From Mycolicibacterium rhodesiae (GTDB taxonomy: Bacteria > Actinomycetota > Actinomycetes > Mycobacteriales > Mycobacteriaceae): a DNA stretch of 64,000 nucleotides. The DNA is taken from the NCBI RefSeq assembly GCF_002086695.1, contig NZ_MVIH01000020.1, forward strand, positions 1-64,000, read 5' to 3'. Below the pieces are notes generated by a model. The model saw only the letters and a list, made by a program, of their open reading frames with translations. It searched no databases and was not told where the DNA came from. Both the position numbers and the translations under genes were made by a program. Shown here in pieces: positions 1-8,900 of the stretch (position 1 is its first letter; each line of letters opens with the position of its first letter).

Positions 1-491
1 GCGTTCGGGGCGGGCGTATCGAGGGGCGCGCCGCACTGGATGGTGCCGTAGAGCGGGTCGTCCTTGGGGCGGAACAGCCGGGGAGCGATGAACTGGTCCG
101 CCTGCGCCACGATCTGGTCGTCCACCAGGATCTCGCAGTGCAGATTCGATCCGTAGGGCCACTGGATGGACAGCTCCATGCCGGCCTTCTTGGGATCGTG
201 CAGAACCGTGTTGACCTCGAACGTCATCCCCGGCAGCAGCGTGGGTTGGTCGCTGTTGACGTTGTTGTCGTCGATCTTGTACGCGACCACGGCGCCGCGT
301 GACGTCCCATCCGCCCTGGCCCGGTAGGTGATGTTGTGCAGCAGCTGCGGGTTGGCGTCATCGGAGGCCACGGGGGTCGGCGGGGGCGCGGGATCCGGGT
401 CGGCCAGCGCGGTCGCAGCCGTTAACTGAGAACCCACGACCAGGGCGGCCGCGGCGACGATGCTCAGCCATCCGCGCGAGGTGGAGCTCAT
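1..491 (-). CDS. Secreted MmpS-like hypothetical protein (C-terminus cut by window edge)
   Basis: The reading frame runs from ATG at 491 off the left edge, giving about 163 residues. The N-terminus is a Sec-type signal peptide with a hydrophobic core around residues 8-22 and likely cleavage after ALA-30. A Pro-rich linker follows, then a beta-rich domain. The segment CEILVDDQIVAQ resembles the conserved C-terminal strand of MmpS proteins (compare CRILVNDVVRDQ in the MmpS of this window), so it may share that fold without the membrane anchor. The start is supported by a -10 hexamer TAGTCT placed for a leaderless transcript. DUF402 lies upstream on the same strand, 59 nt away. Function unknown; the MmpS resemblance is by eye. 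Confidence 0.75.
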   Translation of the reverse strand, partial: MSSTSRGWLSIVAAAALVVGSQLTAATALADPDPAPPPTPVASDDANPQLLHNITYRARADGTSRGAVVAYKIDDNNVNSDQPTLLPGMTFEVNTVLHDPKKAGMELSIQWPYGSNLHCEILVDDQIVAQADQFIAPRLFRPKDDPLYGTIQCGAPLDTPAPN

Positions 492-499
492 AGCTAGGC

Positions 500-505
500 A
501 GACTA
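500..505 (-). promoter_or_regulatory. -10 hexamer of a leaderless promoter
   Basis: TAGTCT on the minus strand ends 8 nt before the ATG at 491. This places transcription initiation at or next to the start codon, as in mycobacterial leaderless genes. No clear -35 or Shine-Dalgarno is visible. Confidence 0.45.
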
Positions 506-550
506 CCCGTCCGGTCGGGGACTGCCGATTCGTTGCCCGCCCGAAGCCGA

Positions 551-1057
551 TCAGCGCCAGGTCAGTGTCATTCCCTCGGCGGATAGCCACGCATTGAGGT
601 CATGGTCGTGACGAGCGAGACCGTCCACGGCGCCGACGACGCACTGCAGGGCGGCCTCGGCGGTCTCGGTGGTCAGCAGGCCCTCGCGGTGGGCGGCGAA
701 CAGCTCGTCGGTGTCGATGAGGTCGGTGCGGTCACCGGCGTAGACCACCAGGTCGAGGTAGTGGTCCTCGGCCTGCCACGCGGTGTCACCGACTGTGATC
801 GCGCCGACGTCGAGGTAATAGTCCTGCGGCCGTTCGTAACCGGGGTTGAAGTGGAAGACATTGGCCCGCAGCCCCAGCGACGGCAGCAGCCACGACTCCA
901 GGTAGTGAAACTGGGCGCGACCTGGGGTGGGGCGGGCCATGTACAGACCCCACGGCGTGACCACGTATTCGTCGACGGCCCGCACGACGCCCTTCGGGTC
1001 GGTGTTGGTGTAGGCGACCAGGTCGAACGTCTCCTGCTTGGGCGGATGGACGGTCAC
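551..1057 (-). CDS. DUF402 family protein
   Basis: 168-residue protein starting with GTG at 1057 (TVHPPKQETFDLVAYTN). It has the DUF402 features of a beta-barrel with the acidic stretch YYLDVGAITV and a DHYLDLVVY strand. DUF402 proteins are phosphatase-like or nucleic-acid-associated; the precise role of the mycobacterial member is not known. It is divergent from uvrB with a 54-nt gap, matching the Rv1632c/uvrB arrangement recalled for M. tuberculosis. No ATG, GTG or TTG that fits better lies upstream in frame. Confidence 0.8.
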   Translation of the reverse strand: MTVHPPKQETFDLVAYTNTDPKGVVRAVDEYVVTPWGLYMARPTPGRAQFHYLESWLLPSLGLRANVFHFNPGYERPQDYYLDVGAITVGDTAWQAEDHYLDLVVYAGDRTDLIDTDELFAAHREGLLTTETAEAALQCVVGAVDGLARHDHDLNAWLSAEGMTLTWR

Positions 1058-1111
1058 CGCGCAAGCGTAACGAGGAATGAATGTGTCGGTGGGGACGCTT
1101 AACCTGGGGAC

Positions 1112-3283
1112 ATGGCATTCGCTACCGAACACCCGGTGATCGCGCACTCGGAGTACCGACCTGCCGCCGACGCCGTGGACGGCCTGGTGCGCAGCGGCGC
1201 CGAGTTCCAGGTGATCAGTGAGTACGAGCCCGCCGGAGACCAGCCCGCCGCGATCGAGGAGCTGGAACGCCGGATCAGGGCGGGGGAGCGCGACGTCGTG
1301 CTGCTCGGTGCGACGGGCACCGGTAAGTCCGCGACCACGGCGTGGCTGATCGAGCGGCTGCAGCGGCCCACCCTGGTGATGGCGCCCAACAAGACGCTGG
1401 CTGCCCAGTTGGCCAACGAGTTGCGGGAGATGTTGCCGCACAACGCCGTTGAATACTTCGTCTCGTACTACGACTACTACCAGCCTGAGGCGTACATCGC
1501 CCAGACCGACACCTACATCGAGAAGGACAGCTCGATCAACGACGATGTGGAGCGGTTGCGCCACTCGGCGACATCGAGCCTGCTGTCCCGACGCGACGTC
1601 GTCGTCGTCGCTTCGGTGTCGTGCATCTACGGCCTGGGCACTCCGCAGTCCTACCTCGACCGGTCGGTCGAATTGGAGGTCGGCACCGAGGTGCCGCGGG
1701 ACGGGCTGCTGCGACTGCTGGTCGACGTGCAGTACACCCGCAACGACTTGTCCTTCACCCGTGGTTCGTTCCGGGTGCGTGGCGACACCGTGGAGATCAT
1801 CCCGTCCTACGAGGAGCTGGCGGTTCGCATCGAGTTCTTCGGCGACGAGATCGAGGCGCTGTACTACCTGCACCCGCTGACCGGCGATGTCGTCCGCCAG
1901 GTCGACTCGCTGCGGATCTTCCCGGCCACCCACTACGTGGCGGGTCCGGAGCGGATGGCGATCGCCATCTCGACGATCCAGCAGGAGCTGGCCGAGCGGC
2001 TGTCCGAGCTGGAGAACCAGGGCAAGCTGCTCGAGGCGCAGCGGTTGCGGATGCGGACCAATTACGACATCGAGATGATGCGCCAGGTCGGCTTCTGTTC
2101 GGGCATCGAGAACTATTCGCGTCACATCGACGGCAGGCCGGCCGGCTCGGCGCCCGCGACGCTGCTGGACTACTTCCCCGAGGACTTCCTGCTGGTGATC
2201 GACGAGTCGCACGTCACCGTCCCCCAGATCGGTGGCATGTACGAAGGCGACATGTCCCGCAAGCGCAACCTCGTCGAGTTCGGCTTCCGGCTGCCGTCCG
2301 CGGTGGACAACCGGCCGCTGACCTGGGAAGAGTTCGCCGACCGAATCGGCCAGACGGTGTACCTGTCGGCGACGCCGGGGCCGTATGAGCTCAGCCAGAC
2401 CAGTGGTGAATTCGTCGAGCAGGTGATCCGCCCGACCGGTCTGATCGACCCGAAGGTCGTGGTCAAGCCCACCAAGGGGCAGATCGACGACCTGATCGGC
2501 GAGATCCGGGCGCGCACCGAACGCGACGAGCGGGTCCTGGTCACCACGCTGACCAAGAAGATGGCCGAGGACCTCACCGACTACCTGCTCGAGATGGGTA
2601 TCCGGGTGCGCTACCTGCACTCCGAGGTCGACACCTTGCGCCGGGTCGAGCTGCTGCGGCAGCTGCGCCTCGGCGAGTACGACGTGCTGGTCGGTATCAA
2701 CCTCCTCCGCGAGGGCCTGGACCTCCCCGAGGTGTCCCTGGTGGCGATTCTGGACGCCGACAAGGAGGGGTTCCTGCGCTCCACGCGAAGCCTGATCCAG
2801 ACGATCGGCCGCGCGGCGCGCAACGTGTCCGGCGAGGTGCACATGTACGCCGACAAGCTCACCGATTCGATGAAGGAAGCCATCGACGAGACCGAGCGGC
2901 GCCGCGCCAAGCAGATCGCCTACAACGAAGAGCGCGGCATCGACCCGCAGCCGTTGCGCAAGAAGATCGCCGACATCCTCGATCAGGTGTACCGGGAGGC
3001 CGACGATACCGAAGCGATCGAGGTCGGCGGCTCGGGCCGCAATGCCTCGCGGGGCCGGCGTGCGCAGGGCGAGCCGGGCCGCGCGGTCAGCGCGGGCATC
3101 GTCGAGGGCCGCGACACCTCGAACATGCCGCGGGCCGAACTCGCCGACCTGATCAAGGATTTGACCGCGCAGATGATGGCGGCGGCGCGCGACCTGCAGT
3201 TCGAGTTGGCCGCGCGGATTCGCGACGAGATCGCGGATCTGAAGAAGGAACTTCGCGGTATGGATGCGGCCGGGCTGAAATAG
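1112..3283 (+). CDS. uvrB: Excinuclease ABC subunit UvrB
   Basis: 723-residue DNA helicase-like subunit of nucleotide excision repair. It is loaded by UvrA at lesions and recruits UvrC. Walker A GATGTGKS is at residues 66-73. The beta-hairpin motif YYDYYQPEAY at 119-128 threads behind the damaged strand. DESHVTVPQ is the Walker B region, LLREGLDLPEVSLVAILDADK is part of the second helicase domain, and the C-terminal UVR domain (LQFELAARIRDEIADLKKEL) contacts UvrA/UvrC. The N-terminus carries about 20 extra residues common in actinobacteria. The ATG at 1112 is the natural start. No LexA box is seen upstream. uvrA lies 19 kb away in the same window. Confidence 0.97.
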   Translation: MAFATEHPVIAHSEYRPAADAVDGLVRSGAEFQVISEYEPAGDQPAAIEELERRIRAGERDVVLLGATGTGKSATTAWLIERLQRPTLVMAPNKTLAAQLANELREMLPHNAVEYFVSYYDYYQPEAYIAQTDTYIEKDSSINDDVERLRHSATSSLLSRRDVVVVASVSCIYGLGTPQSYLDRSVELEVGTEVPRDGLLRLLVDVQYTRNDLSFTRGSFRVRGDTVEIIPSYEELAVRIEFFGDEIEALYYLHPLTGDVVRQVDSLRIFPATHYVAGPERMAIAISTIQQELAERLSELENQGKLLEAQRLRMRTNYDIEMMRQVGFCSGIENYSRHIDGRPAGSAPATLLDYFPEDFLLVIDESHVTVPQIGGMYEGDMSRKRNLVEFGFRLPSAVDNRPLTWEEFADRIGQTVYLSATPGPYELSQTSGEFVEQVIRPTGLIDPKVVVKPTKGQIDDLIGEIRARTERDERVLVTTLTKKMAEDLTDYLLEMGIRVRYLHSEVDTLRRVELLRQLRLGEYDVLVGINLLREGLDLPEVSLVAILDADKEGFLRSTRSLIQTIGRAARNVSGEVHMYADKLTDSMKEAIDETERRRAKQIAYNEERGIDPQPLRKKIADILDQVYREADDTEAIEVGGSGRNASRGRRAQGEPGRAVSAGIVEGRDTSNMPRAELADLIKDLTAQMMAAARDLQFELAARIRDEIADLKKELRGMDAAGLK

Positions 3284-3293
3284 CCGGGCGCAC

Positions 3294-3324
3294 TTGAGCT
3301 CAACCGCGGTTGAGCCTTTACGGT
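3294..3324 (+). promoter_or_regulatory. Leaderless promoter with 18-bp palindromic operator
   Basis: TTGAGC (3294-3299) and TACGGT (3319-3324) form a -35/-10 pair with a 19-nt spacer. The ATG follows 6 nt after the -10, so the transcript is probably leaderless. A perfect 18-bp palindrome GCTCAACCGCGGTTGAGC (3298-3315) fills the spacer, the classic position for a repressor or MerR-type activator. No regulator gene is adjacent, so the cognate protein is unknown. Confidence 0.6.
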
Positions 3325-3330
3325 GATGCC

Positions 3331-4734
3331 ATGACCGAGACCACCGCATCGGCCGCAGGCAGCTGGCGCGAGCTGCTGGGCCGCGACTATCTCGGCGCGG
3401 TCATCGTGCTGGCCGGCGGGGTGGCGATCTACGCCATCAACGAATTCATCACCATCAGCCTGCTGCCGAGCGCCGTCGCCGACATCGGTGGTGAGCGGCT
3501 CTACGCCTGGGTGACGACGGTGTATCTGGTCGCGTCGGTGACCGCGGCGACGACGGTGGGCCCGGTTCTGACCCGATTCGGCCCGCGCGCGGCGTATCTG
3601 GGCGCGTTGCTGTCGTTCGCTGCGGGCAGTGCACTGTGCACGCTGGCGCCGTCGATGCCGCTGCTTCTCGGCGGTCGGGTGGTGCAAGGCCTGGCCGGTG
3701 GCGTGTTGGCCGGTCTCGGCTATGCGGTGATCAGTGCGGCGTTGCCGGATCGGTTGTGGACCCGCGCGTCGGCGGTGGTCTCGGCGATGTGGGGAGTGGG
3801 CACCCTGGTGGGTCCGGCCACCGGCGGCTTGTTCGCCCAATTCGGTTTGTGGCGAGGCGGATTCGGTTTGCTCGCGGTTCTCGCGGTGGCGATGAGCGCG
3901 CTGGTGCCGCTGGCGTTGCCGGGACGGGCCGACACCGACCACCAGCCGCCCCGGACACGAATCCCGGTGTGGTCGTTGCTTCTTCTCGGTGTGGCAGCGC
4001 TGACGATCAGCGCGGCGGTGATTCCGCGCGATGCGGGCGCCATCGCGGGACTGCTGATCGTGGGTGCGGTGCTGGTGGGGATGTTCATTGTCGTGGACCG
4101 CCGGGCTTCGGCAGCGGTGTTGCCGCGCAAAGCTTTTGAACCAGGGCCGTTGAAGTGGATCTACTTGACTTTGGGTCTGTTGATGGCGGCCACGATGGTG
4201 GACATGTACGTACCGCTGTTCGGTCAGCGGCTGGGTGGGCTGGCGCCGGTGGTGGCGGGCTTCCTGGGCGCCGCGCTATCGGTGGGCTGGACGGTTGGGG
4301 AGATCGCCAGCGCGTCGATCACCAATGCCCGGATCACGGTACGGGTGGTGGCGATCGCCCCACTGGTGATGGCCGCCGGTCTGGCGCTGGCGGCAGTGAC
4401 CCAAACCGACGGTGCGCCAACAACAGTCGTAGCCCTGTGGGCGGTGGCACTGGCTATCACGGGCTCCGGTATCGGGATGGCGTGGCCGCATCTCTCGGCG
4501 TGGGCGATGGGCTCGGTGGTCGACGACGCGCCTCAGCAGGCGGTGGCCGCGGCTGCGATCAACACTGTGCAGCTGATGTGCGGAGCGTTCGGCGCGGGGC
4601 TGGCGGGTGTCGTGGTGAATCTGCGAGTTACGACCGATGCGAGCGCGAGCCGGCTGATGTTCGGTGCGTTCGCTGTTCTGGCGGCCGTGGGCTTTGTGGC
4701 GTCCTACCGATCCGGGCGCGGCCGGGCGGACTGA
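3331..4734 (+). CDS. MFS drug-efflux transporter (Rv1634-like)
   Basis: 467-residue major facilitator protein with about 12-14 hydrophobic segments. The first begins at YLGAVIVLAGGVAIYAINEF. The motif-A-like loop is GPVLTRFGPRAAYLGALL between TM2 and TM3, and the antiporter-type motif C appears as GPATGGLFAQFG in TM5. By position beside uvrB it corresponds to Rv1634 of M. tuberculosis, annotated as a drug exporter; substrates cannot be read from sequence. An upstream TTG at 3310 is possible, but the ATG at 3331 fits the promoter. No Shine-Dalgarno is present, consistent with leaderless translation. The palindrome in the promoter suggests inducible expression. Confidence 0.88.
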   Translation: MTETTASAAGSWRELLGRDYLGAVIVLAGGVAIYAINEFITISLLPSAVADIGGERLYAWVTTVYLVASVTAATTVGPVLTRFGPRAAYLGALLSFAAGSALCTLAPSMPLLLGGRVVQGLAGGVLAGLGYAVISAALPDRLWTRASAVVSAMWGVGTLVGPATGGLFAQFGLWRGGFGLLAVLAVAMSALVPLALPGRADTDHQPPRTRIPVWSLLLLGVAALTISAAVIPRDAGAIAGLLIVGAVLVGMFIVVDRRASAAVLPRKAFEPGPLKWIYLTLGLLMAATMVDMYVPLFGQRLGGLAPVVAGFLGAALSVGWTVGEIASASITNARITVRVVAIAPLVMAAGLALAAVTQTDGAPTTVVALWAVALAITGSGIGMAWPHLSAWAMGSVVDDAPQQAVAAAAINTVQLMCGAFGAGLAGVVVNLRVTTDASASRLMFGAFAVLAAVGFVASYRSGRGRAD

Positions 4735-4737
4735 GGC

Positions 4738-5442
4738 CTACTCGTCCTTCTCGTCGAGCCGGTGCACCCCGGTGACACCGGCTATCGCTGCGACTATGGT
4801 TGGGGCGCGCAGGATTTGGGTGCCCGACAACGTCAACATGACACCACCGTCGCTGTCGGTACTCAGCTCGGTGAGGCTCCACTGGTGCTTCTCACAGGTG
4901 GCGAGGATGCGGGTCAGCACGCCGCGATCGACGTCGTAGGTGACTCGCAATCGCACCGAGCCGGCCAGTCGCGCGGTCAGGCGCCTACTGAGCGGGTTGA
5001 AGCCCAACACGATCACGAAGTGCAGGATCGTCACGATGATCGCGAGCTTGACCAGCCCCGCGGCGGCGGCCATGCCGATGGCCGCGCACTCCCAGATCGC
5101 CGCCGCCGTGGTCAGTCCGTGCACGGCGCCCTGCCGGGTGATGATCAGCCCGGCGCCGAGGAAGCCGATGCCGGACACGATCTGGGCGGCCACCCGTGAC
5201 GGGTCGACCTCGACCAGGCCGGTGCTCAGCACGTCGGAGAAGCCGTACTTGCTGACGATCAGGATCAGCGCTGACGCGGTACCGACGATCGCCTGGGTAC
5301 GCAGGCCGGCGCTCTTGCCGTGAATCTCGCGCTCCAGGCCGATCAATGCCGTCAGCCCGAACGCGATCAGGAGCTCGACGATCTGCCGGGTGCCCTGTCC
5401 GGGACCGCCGAGCAACGGCGGGTCGGCCAACCAGATCTGCAT
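4738..5442 (-). CDS. MgtC/SapB family membrane protein
   Basis: 234 residues from ATG at 5442. Conserved MgtC signatures are present: LIGLEREIHGKSAGLRT in TM2, GIGFLGAGLI, and GLTTAAAIW. Four to five membrane segments are followed by a cytosolic ACT-like C-terminal domain (RLRVTYDVDRGVL onward). MgtC proteins inhibit the F1Fo ATP synthase or support survival under low Mg2+ and in macrophages in several pathogens. An upstream start at 5481 would add 13 Pro/Gly residues and is less likely because the conserved hydrophobic start MQIWLADPP follows 5442. It converges on the MFS gene with a 3-nt gap. Confidence 0.88.
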   Translation of the reverse strand: MQIWLADPPLLGGPGQGTRQIVELLIAFGLTALIGLEREIHGKSAGLRTQAIVGTASALILIVSKYGFSDVLSTGLVEVDPSRVAAQIVSGIGFLGAGLIITRQGAVHGLTTAAAIWECAAIGMAAAAGLVKLAIIVTILHFVIVLGFNPLSRRLTARLAGSVRLRVTYDVDRGVLTRILATCEKHQWSLTELSTDSDGGVMLTLSGTQILRAPTIVAAIAGVTGVHRLDEKDE

Positions 5443-5540
5443 GTCGCCACCGTATTCGCCCGGCGGCGGCGCGGGCAGCAATCACGCTGAGCCAAAGGAT
5501 GGGCGAGTCGCGGCAGCGCTGGAAAAGTGTCGCCTGACAC

Positions 5541-5611
5541 GCGGGTGTGGCTGAGAGGCTAGGCACCGGCCTGCAAAGCCGTTTACACGGGTTCGAATCC
5601 CGTCACTCGCT
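5541..5611 (+). tRNA. tRNA-Cys (GCA anticodon)
   Basis: 71-nt cloverleaf. Acceptor 5541-5547 pairs with 5604-5610 (one G-U pair), and the discriminator is U at 5611, a Cys identity element. The D arm is 5550-5564, the anticodon loop CTGCAAA 5571-5577 with GCA at 5573-5575, and the T arm ACGGG-TTCGAAT-CCCGT 5587-5603. CCA is not encoded. The outermost anticodon-stem pair 27-43 is a C-U mismatch (5566/5582). All other stems close normally, so it is probably functional, though it could be a secondary copy. Confidence 0.92.
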
Positions 5612-5641
5612 CTGATCTTGATCTCGGTACCGTTGCCTGCC

Positions 5642-5788
5642 GTGGCGAAGCCGAAGAAGAAGTGCTGTCGAAGCGCGCCACGCTGCAAGCGCTGTCCGCT
5701 CGTGCTGCACAAGGTCCGACAGGCCGAACTGCGGGGTGTCAGCGGCAAGGACCTGGACAGGGTGTTGAAGCGCGCCCGCAAGTCCTGA
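5642..5788 (+). CDS. 48-aa cysteine-rich basic small protein
   Basis: Starts at GTG 5642 and stops at TGA 5786-5788. The N-terminal half is Lys/Arg-rich with four cysteines (C8, C9, C15, C18; KKKCCRSAPRCKRCP), and a basic helix follows (VRQAELRGVSGKDLDRVLKRARKS). The Cys spacing could bind one metal ion. I recall similar short proteins in other actinobacteria but no function. It lies 30 nt downstream of tRNA-Cys on the same strand, so the two may share a transcript. No strong Shine-Dalgarno is visible. Codon usage is typical of the genome (GC-rich third positions), which supports it as a real gene. Confidence 0.65.
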   Translation: MAKPKKKCCRSAPRCKRCPLVLHKVRQAELRGVSGKDLDRVLKRARKS

Positions 5789-5837
5789 TCGGGTTCGCGG
5801 CGCGACCTGCAGTTCAGCAAGTGTTTGCGCGATCAAA

Positions 5838-5861
5838 TTGTCGCGGGAGTAACCGCGACAA
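5838..5861 (+). terminator. Perfect 9-bp hairpin, possible terminator or regulatory dyad
   Basis: TTGTCGCGG and CCGCGACAA form a perfect 9-bp stem with a 6-nt loop (GAGTAA). It lies 50 nt after the Cys-rich gene and about 100 nt before the repeat-protein gene. There is no T-tract; actinobacterial terminators often lack one. The symmetrical arms could also bind a dimeric regulator. Confidence 0.45.
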
Positions 5862-5965
5862 CACCGCTTAGCAACAGTTCGGTAACCCCCCGAATGGCTG
5901 GCCCCGGTTAGGTACTTACACGTCTGTAGTTTCCCTGGCAGGCCTCTCACAGAAACGGGGAAATG

Positions 5966-8900
5966 ATGTCTCGGACCACCTCTCGCGTGGCGGCGGTCAC
6001 TGCCATGGCGACGGCGGGGTTTTTCTGGACGGCTCCGCTGTTCAGCCCCCGTGCGGTTGCCGACCTCGGCAGCCCCGGTGTTCCGTGCATGGGCATCCTT
6101 CACCAAGGCCTCACGACGCCCCCCGACCTGTCCCAGGGCATCCCCGGCACGTCGAACACGCTCTTCACGAACAACCCGCCGACTGCAGGCGGGCCCATCC
6201 CGCCCGCGACTGTGCCCGGCTCGATTCGTGTCCCACCGGCCAGCGCTCCCGGCTCGCCCGGGATGCCCGGCACCGGCGGCGTGACCGTCCCGCCGGCGTC
6301 CGTCCCCGGTGCACCCGGAACCAGCACGACACGCGGCATCCCCACGCCACCTGCCGCGGTTCCCGGCGCGCCCGGCGTTCCCGGTGGCGGCGGCGTCCCC
6401 GGTACACCGCTCGGCGTCCCGGGCACTCCTCCCGGTGGTGGCGGTGGCGGTATTCCGGGTGTGCCCGGTGGCGTTCCCGGTACTCCTCCCGGCGGAGGGG
6501 GTGGCGGTATTCCGGGTGTGCCCGGTGGCGTTCCCGGTACTCCTCCCGGCGGTGGCGGTGGCGGTATTCCGGGTGTGCCCGGTGGCGTTCCCGGTACTCC
6601 TCCCGGCGGTGCCGGTGGCGGTATTCCCACCCCGCCCGGAGGCGTGCCCAGCGCTCCCGTCAGCGACGCAGCGGGCGTGCCCAACGGCGGTGCCGGCGCG
6701 GGCGGTGCCCCGGTGAGCGACGCGGCTGCCGGTCTGCCCGGTGGTGGCGGAGGCGCTGCGCCCGGTGGCGGTGCCGGCGGCCCAGGTGCCGGCGGTGCCG
6801 GCGGAGGCTCGGGTGCCGGTGGCCCCGGCGCGCCCGGCGCTCTGCCTGCCGGTGCCGGCGATGCGGGCGCTCCGATCGCTGATGCCAACGGACTCGTTCC
6901 TCCCGCACCGGCGGCCGGTGTTCCGGCCGCCCCGCTCGCCGACGCCTCCGGTCTGGCGCCCGCGCCGCCGGCTGCAGCTCCTCCCGCCGCTGTCCCCGGC
7001 GGCGGCGCGGTCCCGCCCGGGCCGCCCGCCGGCGTGCCGGGCATCCCCGGCGGCGGTGGTGGTGACGTCCCGGGTACTCCGCCTGCCGGTGTTCCGGGTG
7101 TTCCCGGTGGCGGCGGTGGCGATGTCCCGGGTACTCCGCCTGCCGGTGTTCCGGGCATCCCCGGCGGCGGTGGTGGTGACGTCCCGGGTACTCCGCCCGC
7201 GGGCGTCCCGGGTGTTCCCGGCGGTGGTGGCGGTGGAACTCCGCCGGTTCCGCCGGCCGCGGTCCCGGGTGATGTTGTGCCCGAATCCGTTGTGACTCCG
7301 CCGGTTCCACCTGCCGAGGTCCCCGGTGGCTCGATCCCGGGCTCGGGCGGAACCCCGCCGGTTCCGCCGGCGGCGGTCCCCGGTGGCGACGCCGGGGGCT
7401 CGGTGTCCACGCCTCCGGCCGAGGTTCCCGGCGTCCCCGGCGGCTCGAACCAGCTCACCGTCAACACGCCAGGGATTCCGCCGGCCGCGGTGCCCGGCAA
7501 CGTGATCAACGATGCGTCCGGCACGCTGCCGCCGCCAGGAGCGTCGGTGCCGGGCGTCCCGCTCGGCGGCGGCATGCTCAACGTTCCCGGAACTCCGCCG
7601 GTCACCCTGCCGGGTGTGCCCAGCGCGGCATCCACCCCGGGCATCGTCACCCCGCCCGCCGCGGTCCCCGGTGGCCCCGGCGTCCCGGTCAACGTGAATG
7701 TGCCTGGAACACCCGTGGCGGTGCCCGGCACCCCCGGAACCCCCGGCATGGAAATCCCGCCGACGCCGCCGCAGGTGATCCCCGGAACGCCGGGAACCCC
7801 GGGCGATGAGTCGCTTCCGACCCCGCCGGCTGCCGTTCCCGGCGCCCACGGTGAGGGCACTGGTGGCGGTCTGCCGACCCCGCCCGCCGCGGTCCCCGGT
7901 ACGCCCGGGAGCAACCTCGTCGAGACCGGTTCGACCCCGCCGGCTGCCGTGCCCGGTACCCCCGGGGAGGGCACTGGCGGCGGTCTGCCGACCCCGCCGG
8001 CCGCGGTTCCCGGCACCCCCGGTGAGGGCACCGGTGGCGGTCTGCCGACCCCGCCCGCCGCAGTTCCCGGTGGCCCGGGGGAAGGTACCGGTGGTGGATT
8101 GCCGACGCCTCCGGCTGCCGTCCCGGGTGGTCCCGGTGGTGGCACCGGTGGCGGTGTGCCGACCCCACCGGCCGGCGTGCCCGGCGTGCCGGTCGGCGAC
8201 GGCGGCGGCATCCCCGGCCCCGCCGGCGTCCCGGCCGCGCCGATCACAGACAACGCCGGCGCCGCTGTTCCCGCCGCGGCGCCGATCACCGACAACTCCG
8301 GAGCAGCCGGTGCGCCGGCCGCTGCGGTCTCCGACAACTCCGGACTCGCAGCCGCTGGAGCTGGAGCCGGTGGCGGTGGTGGCGCAGGCGAGGCCGGGGC
8401 TGGTGGCGCCGTAGGCGCGCCGGTCGCCGACGCCTCGGGTGTCGTCGCACCGTCGGCCGGTGTGCCCGCGGCCGACATCGCCGCTGCCGCAGCCGGTGTG
8501 CCCGCCCCACCCGGGGCGCTGCCCGCGGCCGCTGACGCCGGCGGTGGCGCCGGTATCCCGACTCCGCCGGCCGCTGTGCCCGGTGGTCCGGGTGGTGGCG
8601 GCGGTGGTGGAGTTCCGACGCCTCCGGGTGCGGTCCCGGGTGGTCCGGGTGGCGGTGGCGGTGGTGGAGTTCCGACGCCTCCGGGTGCCGTTCCGGGTGG
8701 TCCGGGTGGCGGTGGCGGTGGTGGAGTTCCGACGCCTCCGGGTGCGGTCCCGGGTGGTCCGGGTGGCGGTGGCGGCGCTGGCCTGCCCACTCCGCCTGCC
8801 GCGGTGCCGGGCACGCCGTTCACCAACAACATCGTGACGCCGGGCACGCCGCCCGCAGCGATGCCAGGCGGTCCGGGCGGCGGCGGAGGAGCCGGGCTCC

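Noticed and set aside
1058..1111. SOS box before uvrB, and likewise before uvrA (22053-22135)
   Set aside because: No TCGAAC-N4-GTTCGA or close variant is present. The only SOS box found is at 53097.
551..3349. 932-codon open frame antisense to uvrB
   Set aside because: High GC third positions leave the antisense frame open. uvrB is complete and conserved on the other strand; only the last part (551-1057, DUF402) is a real gene.
5789..5962. Riboswitch upstream of the repeat-protein gene
   Set aside because: I compared it with the c-di-AMP (ydaO) pattern found before secreted actinobacterial proteins. The region is too short and lacks the conserved blocks.
6449..8809. CRISPR-like array of regularly spaced repeats
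   Set aside because: The repeats are contiguous 57-bp coding units in frame, without unique spacers, and no cas genes are present.
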